Assembly (NCBI GenBank): GCA_947302975.1
Contig: CAMYXA010000004.1
Location: 1-53,445 of the forward strand
Source of the DNA: an uncultured Candidatus Saccharibacteria bacterium
Lineage (GTDB): Bacteria; Patescibacteriota; Saccharimonadia; Saccharimonadales; Saccharimonadaceae
Direction: 5' to 3'
DNA: 53,445 nucleotides
The first letter of the stretch is position 1; each line of letters starts with the position of its first letter. The translations under genes and the position numbers were made by a program. The notes beneath the pieces were generated by a model. It did no database searches. It saw nothing but the letters and a program-made list of their open reading frames with translations, and had not been told where the DNA came from. Of the stretch, positions 39,881 through 49,800 are shown piece by piece.

Positions 39881-40597
39881 ATGAATCAGGACGCGCTGAA
39901 AACCAGCACTAAACAAAGAATTATTATCGCTCTCATCGCGATTGTGATGCTTGGCTCAATTATTGCCTCATATGCTGCAATCGTCATTGGCGGCAACGGC
40001 TCATCAAAGAAAACTAGCCAAACTAGCGACAACGAACTCGTCGAAAAAGCTCAAAAAGAATATGATGCTGCCGCAAACGAAATCTACGGTAACCAAGATT
40101 ATTTCAATGAATTCGTTGCAATGAAGAATAATGTCGTTGCCTTCAACGAAGTTTCCGCAAATGAAAACGGCTTGGTCGCAAAAGATTTGAAAGTCGGTTC
40201 CGGACGCGAACTCGCTGATGGCGATCTCAACTATGTCGCCTTCTATATCGGCTTCTGTGCCGACGAGAGCATCTTCGATTCGTCTCTCAACTCAACCACA
40301 AACCCAACCGCATTCAAGGGTGGTCTTGATGTCACCTCAATCGGCTCACTTATCGAAGGTTGGAACCTTGGTGTTGTCGGTATGAAACTCGGCGGCATCC
40401 GTGAAGTCACTATCCCAGGCGAACTCGCCTATGGCAGCGCCATGGAAATTTGCGGCGGTTTGAACAAGCCTCTCAAATTCATTATCATGGCCGTCGATCA
40501 AACCGATAAGCTCAATCTCGCCAGAACCAAACTTCAATACGCTCAAATGGGAATCGACTACGATAGTCTAAACGTCCAGTCTGGCGCCGAGGAATAA
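39881..40597 (+). CDS. Membrane-anchored FKBP-type peptidyl-prolyl isomerase
   Basis: 238 residues with an N-terminal membrane anchor (about 14-36) and an extracytoplasmic FKBP domain (about 105-215): LNYVAFYIGFCADESIFDSS, LIEGWNLGVVGMKLGGIREVTIPGELAYGS and LKFIIMAVD. It would speed proline isomerisation of exported proteins. A GTGGAGA site precedes the ATG, and TATAAT lies at 39848. The stop overlaps the exonuclease I start by one base (TAATG). Confidence 0.88.
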   Translation: MNQDALKTSTKQRIIIALIAIVMLGSIIASYAAIVIGGNGSSKKTSQTSDNELVEKAQKEYDAAANEIYGNQDYFNEFVAMKNNVVAFNEVSANENGLVAKDLKVGSGRELADGDLNYVAFYIGFCADESIFDSSLNSTTNPTAFKGGLDVTSIGSLIEGWNLGVVGMKLGGIREVTIPGELAYGSAMEICGGLNKPLKFIIMAVDQTDKLNLARTKLQYAQMGIDYDSLNVQSGAEE

Positions 40598-41940
40598 TGA
40601 ATAAACAAACCTTCTTCTTTTACGATTTGGAAACGTCGGGCTTAAGTCCACGTGACGATCGTATTATGCAGTTTGCCGGTCAGCGCACCGATCTTGATTT
40701 AAATCCAATCGGTGAGCCAATCAATGTGCTCCTCAAAATCAACGACGACACGTTGCCAAGCCCAAGTGCCATCATGGTGACAAAGATTACCCCACAGAGC
40801 ACTCTTCGCGATGGCCTGACCGAAGCTGAATTTGCCAAATTCGTAACCGAAGAAGTTTTCACTCCAAACACAATCGCTGTTGGATATAACACAGTCCGTT
40901 TTGATGATGAATTTATGCGCCACCTATTTTGGCGTACATTCTACGATCCATATGAATTTGAGTGGAAAGATGGTCGCAGTCGCTGGGATCTTCTCGACGT
41001 AGTTCGCCTCACCCGCGCGCTTCGCCCGGAGGGAATTAACTGGCCGGTCACGGAAGATGGCAAGGCCACCAACCGTCTCGAACTCATCACGAAGCTCAAC
41101 AACATTTCTCACGAACACGCCCACGATGCCGAAGCCGATGTCCAGGCCTCAATCGATGTCGCAAGATTAATTCGCGACAAGCAACCAGATCTATTCAACT
41201 TCCTATTTAAGATTCGTGGCAAAAACGACGTCAAGAAAATTGTGAACCTAGAGAACAAAACTCCGTTCGTCTATGCTTGTGGCCGCTACTCGGCGGAGCA
41301 CGAAAAGACCACGGTCGCCTTTCCTTTGACGGCTGGCCAAAACGGCAACGTCATGGTTTTTGATCTTCGTTACAATCTCGAAGAAATGGACCCAGAAAAA
41401 ACCTATCCAATCGTCAAAGAACTTTGCCTCAACAAATGTCCAGCCGTGGCGCCACTTGGTGTTCTCGACAAAGCTGATGGTTGGAAGAAGATTGGACTCA
41501 CCAAGGAAACGGTCGATAAGAACCTCGAAATCCTTTTGACTCATCCAGAGTTTGCTGAAAAAATGCGCGAAAAAGTTGAGAATCATCCTGAATATGCTCC
41601 ATCTATCGATCCGGAATCAGCGCTCTATGACGGCTTCTTGAACGACCGTGATCGCATTCGTTGCGAAGCAGTCCGAAACGCCAAGGAAAACGAACTTGCC
41701 GACTTCAACCCAGAATTTGTCGACGAACGTCTCCCGGAACTTCTCTTGCACTACAAGGCCAAAAACTTCCCACGCACCCTGACTTCCGACGAAGAAGAAA
41801 AATGGCAAGCCTATCGCCACGCTCGCCTCGAGCGCCAGGCGCCAAAGTTCTTACTCGAGCTCGAAAAGGTAACCGACGATTACATCAAAGAAGAGCTAAG
41901 ACTCTACTATGAATCCCTAAACGACAGTGACTATTCATAA
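40597..41940 (+). CDS. sbcB: Exodeoxyribonuclease I
   Basis: A 3'-5' single-strand DNA exonuclease of the DEDDh family used in repair and recombination. 447 residues: ExoI motif FFYDLETSGLSPRDDRIMQFAG with D10 and E12, VGYNTVRFDDEFMRHLFWRTFYDPY, the ExoIII motif with HEHAHDAEADVQASI, and the SH3-like and C-terminal helical regions seen in E. coli ExoI. It is translationally coupled to the FKBP gene, an unexpected partner. Confidence 0.92.
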   Translation: MNKQTFFFYDLETSGLSPRDDRIMQFAGQRTDLDLNPIGEPINVLLKINDDTLPSPSAIMVTKITPQSTLRDGLTEAEFAKFVTEEVFTPNTIAVGYNTVRFDDEFMRHLFWRTFYDPYEFEWKDGRSRWDLLDVVRLTRALRPEGINWPVTEDGKATNRLELITKLNNISHEHAHDAEADVQASIDVARLIRDKQPDLFNFLFKIRGKNDVKKIVNLENKTPFVYACGRYSAEHEKTTVAFPLTAGQNGNVMVFDLRYNLEEMDPEKTYPIVKELCLNKCPAVAPLGVLDKADGWKKIGLTKETVDKNLEILLTHPEFAEKMREKVENHPEYAPSIDPESALYDGFLNDRDRIRCEAVRNAKENELADFNPEFVDERLPELLLHYKAKNFPRTLTSDEEEKWQAYRHARLERQAPKFLLELEKVTDDYIKEELRLYYESLNDSDYS

Positions 41941-41949
41941 AACTTATGC

Positions 41950-41955
41950 TAAAAT
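41950..41955 (+). promoter_or_regulatory. Extended -10 of ldh
   Basis: TGC-TAAAAT, followed at 11 bases by AAAGGTGG (ribosome binding site), with ATG at 41977. Confidence 0.6.
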
Positions 41956-41976
41956 AGTCTAAAGAAAGGTGGGCAA

Positions 41977-42924
41977 ATGTCGAATAAAGTAATGATTGTT
42001 GGTACTGGTAACGTTGGCGCGTCAATCGCCTTTGCTATTTTGAACCAACGTACCGCCGTGAACGAACTTATCCTGACAGATATCATCGCAAAAGATGCTG
42101 AAGGTGAAGCGATGGATCTTTCTGATGCTCTCGCCGTCGCTCCAAGCTACCTCAAGATTAAGAATGGAACCTACAAAGATGCCAAGGATTGCGACATTGT
42201 CGTGATTGCTGCTGGCGCTCCGCAAAAGACTGGCGAAACCCGTCTTAACCTCTTGAAGAAAAACGCCAACATCTTGAAGGGCATGGTCGACCAAATCATG
42301 GATTCCGGATTCAAAGGTATTTTTATTGTCGTCACTAATCCAATGGATGTTATGTCTTATCTCGTTTGGAAATTCTCCGGCCTCCCATCCGAAAAAGTTA
42401 TCGGCACTGGCACAATTCTAGATTCCGCCCGCCTTCGCGAGAGACTGTCTGAATATCTGAGCATTCATCCAAAATCCGTCCACGCTTATCAAATTGGTGA
42501 GCATGGTGATTCTGAATTCGCGCTTTGGTCTGCCGCAACCGCAGGTGGCCAAAAAATCACCACCATGCTAAAACCAGAAATCCTCGACGAAATCGAAGAT
42601 TATGTCAGAAACGAAGCCTACGCCATTATCAACCGCAAAGGTTCAACCCACTATGGAATTGGTGCCTGCGTGGTCCAAATCTTGAACTGCATCTTGAATG
42701 ATGAAAAGCGCGTTCTTTCTGTCTCTCACTATCACGACTTTGACGATGTTTATTACGGTTGCCCAGCAGTTGTCGGTAAAAACGGCATCATCCGCTCGGT
42801 CGACGTCGAAATGTCTGAGGGTGAGGGGATTAAACTCGCAAAAACTGTCGGAGTTTTGAAAAAAGCGATCAGCAGCCTAAAAGTCGAAGGCTGCCCTAAA
42901 CTTGACCGTCCTAAGCATAAGTAG
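41977..42924 (+). CDS. ldh: L-lactate dehydrogenase
   Basis: Reduces pyruvate to lactate with NADH, regenerating NAD+ in fermentation. 315 residues: NAD-binding VGTGNVGASIAFAIL, the substrate loop APQKTGETRLNLL (Gln before KTGETR marks lactate over malate specificity), VTNPMDVMSYLVWKFSG, and the catalytic GEHGDSEFALWS. Single gene with a Shine-Dalgarno sequence. It fits the fermentative life inferred for Saccharibacteria. Confidence 0.94.
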   Translation: MSNKVMIVGTGNVGASIAFAILNQRTAVNELILTDIIAKDAEGEAMDLSDALAVAPSYLKIKNGTYKDAKDCDIVVIAAGAPQKTGETRLNLLKKNANILKGMVDQIMDSGFKGIFIVVTNPMDVMSYLVWKFSGLPSEKVIGTGTILDSARLRERLSEYLSIHPKSVHAYQIGEHGDSEFALWSAATAGGQKITTMLKPEILDEIEDYVRNEAYAIINRKGSTHYGIGACVVQILNCILNDEKRVLSVSHYHDFDDVYYGCPAVVGKNGIIRSVDVEMSEGEGIKLAKTVGVLKKAISSLKVEGCPKLDRPKHK

Positions 42925-42971
42925 TAAAGTATTTAATAGTTATCGATAAAATATTAACTTAAAGGAACAAA

Positions 42972-44078
42972 ATGGATCCATTACTAAATAATACAACTCC
43001 AAAACCACCGGTCCCAGCACCAATGCCACCGACCGACAACATGCCAAACATCCCATCCGCAGGCGCTGCCCCAGCTCCAGCTGCTCCAGCTCCAGCTGCA
43101 GCACCGGCACCAGCACCAGCCCCGGCACCAGCCCCAGTCGCTGCTGCTCCAAGCATGGAAGCTGCTCCAGCTCCAGTTATGTCAGTCGAAAATGCCTTTG
43201 TGGGCACTCAGGCTCCATCTCCAATCTCTATGGGTGCAACCGAACCTTTGACTGAACCAGATCCAATCCCAGAACCAGATCCAATCGAAGAAGCTTTGAA
43301 GGCTCCAATTCGTGCAGCTGATCCTGTTCCTGGTTCAATTGGTAGCGCGGTTTCTGTTCCTTCCGACGCTCCAGCTGTTCCGGACAACATGATGCCACCA
43401 ATGGCTGGCGCTTCTGTCCCAACCACTCCACTAAACAATGTTGCCTTCAACACTGAGCCAACCAAAATGACGGATCCAATGGCCAAAAAGCAACAAAAGA
43501 ACCAAAAATCTATCATCATTATTGCAATCATCGGCGTCTTGCTTCTTGTTGGTGTTGGCGTTGCTATCCTCATTATGACTATGAACAACAAAAAGCCAGC
43601 CCCAGCTCCAGCTCCAGAACCAGTTCAGGTTATCGACAAAACCCCAGAAGCGGGAACTACGGTCTGTACTTATGAAGGAACCGACGATGAGCTCGCTCTC
43701 TACGAAGGTGCAACCAGCTTCTCAAAAGAAGTCAGAATGAAATTCGACAATAGCGATCTCTTGACCGAAATTAAATTCTCAACCACTGTTGGTTTTGATG
43801 ATATTGAATTCTCCGAAGCCATCAAGACTAAACTCGACAATGACTACAAAGAAGAATACGGATTCCTTGGCTTTGAAAAAGACCCATATACTACCGAAAT
43901 CCTAACCAACGAAGACGAAATTGTTCTTTCGTTTGGTACAGACGACGTGGATGATATTGACGACAATAGCAAGGATCTTATGTCTCTCATCAATGACGAA
44001 GATGGCAACATCGACCTCACCTACGAAACAATCACCGGAACCTACGCTGATCTTGGTTTCACCTGCGAAGACAAATAA
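42972..44078 (+). CDS. Pro/Ala-rich single-pass membrane protein
   Basis: 368 residues. A Pro/Ala-rich, low-complexity N-terminal region (about 1-165, with PAPAPAPAP runs) precedes one membrane helix (about 176-199, IIIIAIIGVLLLVGVGVAIL). The C-terminal domain (about 215-368) starts VCTYEGTDDELALYEG and ends GFTCEDK, with two cysteines that could pair. That domain loosely resembles DUF1307/YehR-type lipoprotein domains. The topology places the disordered part inside and the folded domain outside. AAAGGAAC precedes the ATG. Function unknown. Confidence 0.7.
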   Translation: MDPLLNNTTPKPPVPAPMPPTDNMPNIPSAGAAPAPAAPAPAAAPAPAPAPAPAPVAAAPSMEAAPAPVMSVENAFVGTQAPSPISMGATEPLTEPDPIPEPDPIEEALKAPIRAADPVPGSIGSAVSVPSDAPAVPDNMMPPMAGASVPTTPLNNVAFNTEPTKMTDPMAKKQQKNQKSIIIIAIIGVLLLVGVGVAILIMTMNNKKPAPAPAPEPVQVIDKTPEAGTTVCTYEGTDDELALYEGATSFSKEVRMKFDNSDLLTEIKFSTTVGFDDIEFSEAIKTKLDNDYKEEYGFLGFEKDPYTTEILTNEDEIVLSFGTDDVDDIDDNSKDLMSLINDEDGNIDLTYETITGTYADLGFTCEDK

Positions 44079-44088
44079 TTGAGAAAAG

Positions 44089-44113
44089 CCGGGCATGGGG
44101 AGCCCGGTTTTTT
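44089..44113 (+). terminator. Terminator before metG
   Basis: CCGGGC (44089-44094) with GCCCGG (44102-44107), then six T. Confidence 0.88.
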
Positions 44114-44137
44114 GTTGCAAAAACATCGAAAAGATTG

Positions 44138-44143
44138 TAAAAT
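44138..44143 (+). promoter_or_regulatory. -10 box, leaderless start of metG
   Basis: TAAAAT ends 6 bases before the ATG at 44150. There is no Shine-Dalgarno sequence. Confidence 0.55.
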
Positions 44144-44149
44144 TATTTC

Positions 44150-45586
44150 ATGTCAAAGATATATCTAACAACGGCAATCCCATACGTAAACGGCGCCCCA
44201 CATATTGGCCACGCTATGGATTATATTATTGCCGATTCTTATTCTCGCTATCATAAGTTGCTTGGCGACGATGTCCGCTTCCAGGCTGGGACCGACGAGC
44301 ATGGCAACAAAATCTACCGCAAGGCTGCGGAGAACAATCTCCCAGTCCAAGAATATGTAGATGGCAACGCTCAGAAGTTTAAAGATTTCATCAAAAAACT
44401 CGACGTTGAATATACCGACTTTATCCGCACTACTAACGAGGATCACATGCGTCGCTGCCAAAAGATTTGGGAAAAACTTAGCGACCATATTTATTCATCT
44501 CGCTACGAAGGTTGGTATTGCGCTGGCTGTGAAGGCTACGTTACCCAGACCGAATATGACGAAAACGGCGGCATCTGTCCAGATCACCAAAAATCATACG
44601 AAAAGCTTTCTGAAGAGAATTATTATTTCCGCATTTCCGATTTCAAAGATCAAATCCGCGAAAAAATCGAAAACGACGAAGTGAAAATCCTTCCAGAATT
44701 CCGCAAGAGGGAAATGTTGAAACTTCTCGAAGATTCTCCAGATGTCTCTTTCTCTCGTCCAACTTCTCAGCTCACTTGGGGTGTGCCAGTTCCTGGCGAC
44801 GAATCTCAGGTTATGTATGTCTGGATTGATGCACTTTCAAACTACATCACTGTCCTCGGCTTCCCGGAAGAAGACATTTCCGAATGGTGGCCAGCAGCTG
44901 TCCAGTTTGTCGGAAAAGACATCTTGCGTTTCCACTCAATTATTTGGCTCGCAATGCTTATTGGCCTCGACTTGCCACTTCCAAAAGTGATTTGTTCACA
45001 CGGTCACATTTTGGCGAACGGCCAAAAGATGTCAAAGTCGATCGGCAACGTGGTTGATCCAAACGAAGCAATCGAAAAATACGGCATCGATGCCTTCCGC
45101 TACTACTTCCTTCGTCATGTCGACACCTTCACCGATGGCGACTTCACTTGGGAAAAATATGAAAGCGCCTACAAAACTGAACTCGCAAATGATCTTGGCA
45201 ACCTCGTTCAACGCCTCGCTACTATGGCTCACAAAAACGGCGTGAAATATGATATTTCCGACAAGGATTCTGCAAACGAAATCCTGAAAGACAACCCAGA
45301 CTATAAAGTCATGATGGATAATTTTGAATTCTCGAAAGCTTTCGATTATGCCTGGGAAAAAGTCCAGAACATCAACAAACGTATTGATGATGAGAAACCA
45401 TGGATGCTTGCAAAAGCCGGCGAAACCGAAAAACTCGAGGACGTGCTGAAATCTCTCGTTCGCGACATGATCGCTGCAAACACGCTTCTTGTTCCATTCC
45501 TTCCATCCGCAACTGAAAAGATTAAAGCTGTCTTCGAGGCAGAAGAAATTCTTCCACCAAGCACGCCACTCTTTCCAAAAGACTAA
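44150..45586 (+). CDS. metG: Methionyl-tRNA synthetase
   Basis: A class I synthetase that charges tRNA-Met. 478 residues: HIGH motif at 18-21 (APHIGHAMDY), zinc ligands CAGC and CPDH (two CxxC/H half-sites) in the connective domain, KMSKS at 293-297, then an anticodon-binding helical domain. The C-terminal tRNA-binding domain of long MetG forms is absent. Leaderless. Confidence 0.95.
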   Translation: MSKIYLTTAIPYVNGAPHIGHAMDYIIADSYSRYHKLLGDDVRFQAGTDEHGNKIYRKAAENNLPVQEYVDGNAQKFKDFIKKLDVEYTDFIRTTNEDHMRRCQKIWEKLSDHIYSSRYEGWYCAGCEGYVTQTEYDENGGICPDHQKSYEKLSEENYYFRISDFKDQIREKIENDEVKILPEFRKREMLKLLEDSPDVSFSRPTSQLTWGVPVPGDESQVMYVWIDALSNYITVLGFPEEDISEWWPAAVQFVGKDILRFHSIIWLAMLIGLDLPLPKVICSHGHILANGQKMSKSIGNVVDPNEAIEKYGIDAFRYYFLRHVDTFTDGDFTWEKYESAYKTELANDLGNLVQRLATMAHKNGVKYDISDKDSANEILKDNPDYKVMMDNFEFSKAFDYAWEKVQNINKRIDDEKPWMLAKAGETEKLEDVLKSLVRDMIAANTLLVPFLPSATEKIKAVFEAEEILPPSTPLFPKD

Positions 45587-45587
45587 A

Positions 45588-45619
45588 AAATACGCTACCA
45601 ATTCGGTAGCGTATTTTTT
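45588..45619. terminator. Bidirectional terminator between metG and aquaporin gene
   Basis: AATACGCTACC/GGTAGCGTATT with a 5-base loop, A-run on the left and T-run on the right. It serves both convergent genes. Confidence 0.88.
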
Positions 45620-45629
45620 GTTTGCTTAA

Positions 45630-46547
45630 TTAAGCGTTCTTTTCGCCAGAAAGTTTGCTAGCAAAGTCGGCAATGTAAGCACCGAGGATGCCACCAATCA
45701 TTGGGAAGAGAGCGTAGGTAGCGAGAGCGGAGCAGACACCACCAAAGATTTCGCCAAATCCTTCACCAGCGGTTGGGAAGATTTGATACATCAAAGCAAC
45801 TGCAGGGTTGAAGGCGAAGTTGTTGCTGAGGCCAAGGAAGGCAGCAGAAACGACATAGCCGATAACGACAGCAGTGATGATACCACCAGCAACGACAGCT
45901 GCAGAAGTGAATGCACTGCGCTTGTAGGCGGTTGCGCGAGTTGCAAAGAAGCCGATGATAGCAGCACCGAGGAACTCGACGGCGGTAACGATGCCGAAGT
46001 TACCTTCAGCAACAGCAGCCATAGCTGGCATTGGATAGGCGGAATCGCCACCAGCAAGGCAGAAGGCGTTGAAGATCATCCAACCAAGCCATGCACCGAT
46101 GATTTGAGCGATGATATAAAGAACACCGCGGATCACGGACATACGGCGGGTAGCCATCATACCGGCAGTAATGATTGGGTTGAGTTGTGCACCAGAGATG
46201 CCATAGACAACGATAAGAATTGCAATGACTGCAAAGGTTGCATATTGGCTAATGGTCACAGGACCAAGCATAGAAATAGCGAAGAGAACGAGGGTAAGAA
46301 GCATCGTTCCAAGAATTTCACCAACAAGAGCGCCATAAAGGGTAGGCTTCTTGAAGATGGTTAGGATGCTTTCGTTTTCTTCATATTTTTTACCAAAGAA
46401 TCCTGAGAAGATTCCTTTTTTCTCCACCGTTTTTGTTTCAACCGGAGTTGCGACTGGCTTGACGGTCTTGACTGTCTTTTTTGCAGCAGCAGTTTTCGGT
46501 TTTGCAGCAGTTTTCTTTGCCGCAGTCTTTGGCTTTGTTGTTGCCAT
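45630..46547 (-). CDS. Aquaporin/glycerol-channel (MIP) family protein
   Basis: 305 residues. A cytoplasmic, histone H1-like Lys/Ala/Pro-rich head (about 1-45) precedes six membrane segments (about 70-295). The two half-helix motifs are GAQLNPIITAG (NPI at 123-125, altered from NPA) and NNFAFNPAVAL (NPA at 247-249). The position after the second motif is Ala-Val, unlike the Arg of classical aquaporins (NPAR), so the selectivity filter is unusual. It may pass water, glycerol or another small neutral solute. AGGAGG lies 5 bases before the ATG. Confidence 0.8.
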   Translation of the reverse strand: MATTKPKTAAKKTAAKPKTAAAKKTVKTVKPVATPVETKTVEKKGIFSGFFGKKYEENESILTIFKKPTLYGALVGEILGTMLLTLVLFAISMLGPVTISQYATFAVIAILIVVYGISGAQLNPIITAGMMATRRMSVIRGVLYIIAQIIGAWLGWMIFNAFCLAGGDSAYPMPAMAAVAEGNFGIVTAVEFLGAAIIGFFATRATAYKRSAFTSAAVVAGGIITAVVIGYVVSAAFLGLSNNFAFNPAVALMYQIFPTAGEGFGEIFGGVCSALATYALFPMIGGILGAYIADFASKLSGEKNA

Positions 46548-46575
46548 TATGACCTCCTTTAATAATAATGCTTTT

Positions 46576-46604
46576 ATTATAACACAATATTTCTATGATA
46601 TAAT
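46576..46604. promoter_or_regulatory. Divergent promoter pair
   Basis: Minus-strand TGT-TATAAT (46576-46581) for the aquaporin gene and plus-strand TGA-TATAAT (46599-46604) for the gene at 46612 lie 17 bp apart. Each -10 occupies the other's -35 position, so simultaneous use seems unlikely. Confidence 0.6.
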
Positions 46605-46611
46605 GAAAAAC

Positions 46612-46839
46612 ATGGGTATCATCGTAAATAAAGACGAAGAAAAAAACAGTCGCCTGACCGACCGCATCAATGCTGACCTTCGTGAAAAAATGTCAGAAAC
46701 TTCAAAAATTGCTACTGATCCGGATCTCGCGGAAGACTCCGAATATGTAAAAGATATGAAAAAGACCGGAAAATTCGGCTGGGTTTGGATTGTTTTGATC
46801 GTCCTTGCGATCATCTCTCTTGTCGTGATTCTAATCTAG
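46612..46839 (+). CDS. Small C-terminally anchored membrane protein
   Basis: 75 residues from MGIIVNKDEEKNSR. The start is set by the -10 box ending 7 bases before; another in-frame ATG lies inside that box. A charged soluble part (about 1-52) is followed by one C-terminal membrane helix (WIVLIVLAIISLVVILI) with nothing after it, a tail-anchored plan. No family recognised. Leaderless. Confidence 0.6.
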   Translation: MGIIVNKDEEKNSRLTDRINADLREKMSETSKIATDPDLAEDSEYVKDMKKTGKFGWVWIVLIVLAIISLVVILI

Positions 46840-46885
46840 TTTCGCCCTGGAAAAAACCACAAGCATCATATATAATATATGGTAT

Positions 46886-49800
46886 ATGGCTACCCCTGCT
46901 AGTGGTGCAAAACCTACTAATGCCTCACAGGCCATTAAGGGTTCAGAAAGAAGTTCAATGAGCCCTGAATTTTTGAGTGGAGACAAGAATAGTAAACAAG
47001 ACGCCGCCAAAAAAGGACTAAGAAATCTCGAGCAGGAAAGCACCGAGGGTGGATTTTATAATAACGGCGCCGGCGAAGACGCAGGCGACGTAGATACTAG
47101 CCGTTTCTCCGAAAATAACCCGGACTCCGGCTACACAAACGCAGTTTCTGGATATGACGACGATGACGAAGATGATGAAGAAGAGGCCCCTTCCCGTGCA
47201 AGAAAAGGCCCACTAATTGCGATACTTAGTGCAATCTTGGGACTTGGCGCCATCATGGGCGGCTCACAAGCGATGCTCCCATTCAGTCTTCTCGAACAGC
47301 TAAAAAGCACGTATGATTCTATTTCGACATCAATGCAATCGCGTTCGAGAGTCTTCTTGCGAAAGCAATTAAACAACGGAAATTTGGAAGACCCGATCAA
47401 GAAGAAATATTTTGGCTTCATGAAGGGCTCCGGCGCAACCTTTTCACTATCTGAAAAGCAGAGGACCAAGCTCGAAAGTGAGGGTATTCATACCGCAGAC
47501 ATTAAAGACGCTAACGGCAATACTAGAACTATCATGCTATTCGATGATGGCTCTGGAAGTCTCAAAGTTGTCACTCCTGATGCGGATCTTGCGGAGGACA
47601 TCAGTGCCGGGAGGGTCACGATCGGCGATGATGTTACTTTTGATGGAATGCGCGTCGACACGAGCGGCACAATGGATTTTGAAACCAAGTTTTCCGACTC
47701 CGCCGACTTTAGAAATGGTTACATCAAAAGCTCCCGCACCTGGCGTGGCGCCATCGGGGCGTGGTTCGATACAATGACTGTTAGATTCCTTCAAAGTAAC
47801 AACCTAACTAGAAACCGCTTCAAAGATTTTCAGGACCGCGTTAATGCCGAATCTGAAGGTAATACTAGGGGGAAAATTATTGCAGACATGATGCGCACCG
47901 GGAAACAGGATGTGGATATGGAGAGTGGCGAAAGGGAGGTTAAAGCTACTGCTGAAGGACAAGATGCTAATGGAAATACTGTCAGAACCAGTATCGAGGA
48001 TATTGACGCGGATGGTAATTATCTCGGGACCGCTTCGGGCGAAAGAATAAGGCTGAATAGCGGGACTGTAGAAGTATCGAGTGAACCAAACCTTAGTACG
48101 GCCAAAATGGATATCAATGATGCGGAAGGAAACTTTAAAAAAATTGTAAGTAAGCAAAAAGCTGAATCATCAAAAGGTGGCAGCTCAGTTGCAAATATGG
48201 CTGTGAACAGTATCTGTGCAGTCACTGCATTTATTGGTACCGTCCAAGTAGCAATTGCTGCCCAACAAGGTCTCCAGTTAATACAGCTAGTGAGCAGCTA
48301 TTTTGAAGCAATCGATAAAGTCAAAGCAGGCGATGGTGTTGATTCTCCGATAAACGAGATGTCGACTTGGCTTACCCAGCCAGCTGATGTAGTAGTTGCT
48401 GAGCAGGCCGACGGTTCTATTGAGAACATGGAGAATGAATCTTTCTACGACATGAAGGATGTTACGAAAAAGACCGGCACGACAGCGATGCAATCTGAGG
48501 GGATAGCATACCTCTATGGTGGCGGAAGGATAAATCCCAGCGATCCGAGCGTAGGAAACTTTAATATCGCCTCCAAAATTGAAGGCGTAATGAAGGGGAT
48601 TGGTGCAGGTATGTCGACCTTTGCGGCGTGCGCCGCGGCAAAAATGACTACGGCAATAATTGGCGCGATTACGGACATGGTCGAGCTTTTTACATGTCTC
48701 ATTCCGGGCGTTGGGTGGGCGAAATGCTTGTTTGATCTAGGGGCGAAATTTGTTGGGAGCGTGGGCTCTAGTATTGCTATTGCGACCGCCATATCGTCAG
48801 CGGCAAAAGTGTTGGCTCCAATATTTATCTCTGCGTTCACAAAAGATCTTTTGTCCGGGATAGCTGGGGAAGATTTAGGTAACGCACTAGTTTCTGGTTC
48901 AAATATCTTTATGTCGGCAAACGCTAGGAATGGCGGACAAGCTGTTGCTTCCCGTGATGCGTATATTGCTTATCGGGTAGAGCAGGAAAAGGTCCTTGCA
49001 GAAAAAGCAAGATATGAAAGAGAGACATTAAGTCCGTTCGACGCTTCATCTCCGAATACTTTTCTTGGAAGTCTCACGAATCAGTTGATAAAGTTTAGCA
49101 CTACTACGAGTGCCCCGGCAAATATCATTTCCTTTGCTGGAGGAATAGTATCTAGTGCCTTCAAATCACTGCTTCCTACCGCATCGGCAGTTGATATTTC
49201 AGAAGATATTATGACCGAGGAAGAGTTTGAAAACCTTTGCCCAACGCTTGCATCAATTGGTGCAATTGGTGATGCTTATTGCAATCCATATGTTATTACT
49301 GATACCAGTACACTCGGAATGGATCCTGAGGATGTGGTCGACAAGATTAAATCACAACTAATCGACAATGGCGATGACGATCCGGAAACCGGAAAGATTA
49401 AGAAGTATTCGAACCTTGCGAATTATATATTATACTGTGATGGAAGAAGCTCAACGTTCGGTGTTGCAGATACGAACATTGCTCAACATTTTGAGAAACT
49501 CACCCTAAATATCGATCCGAATACGGGAACAGCAGTAGGGGATTATGCAGTTGATACTTTATCAAACTCATTCAATGCGGCAGTTGGTGCAATTCCTATT
49601 GTCGGAGATGCGGTAGATATTATTTCGAACGGCAATCAACTTTATAACATGGGATGGATCTCTGGTGAGTCCTGCGTCATCGGTAATACCGCTGCCACGA
49701 CAATCGACGCGAGTGTAAATTCAGAATTGAAGGACAAAATCGACGACCATGGTCGCTCGATAGACTGGGAAGAAGCAAAATACTACCAGCGATTTGTTGA

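Noticed and set aside
45783-46364. 193-residue plus-strand ORF opposite the aquaporin gene
   Set aside because: It is the antisense shadow of a clear MIP channel; composition is skewed and no ribosome binding site is present.
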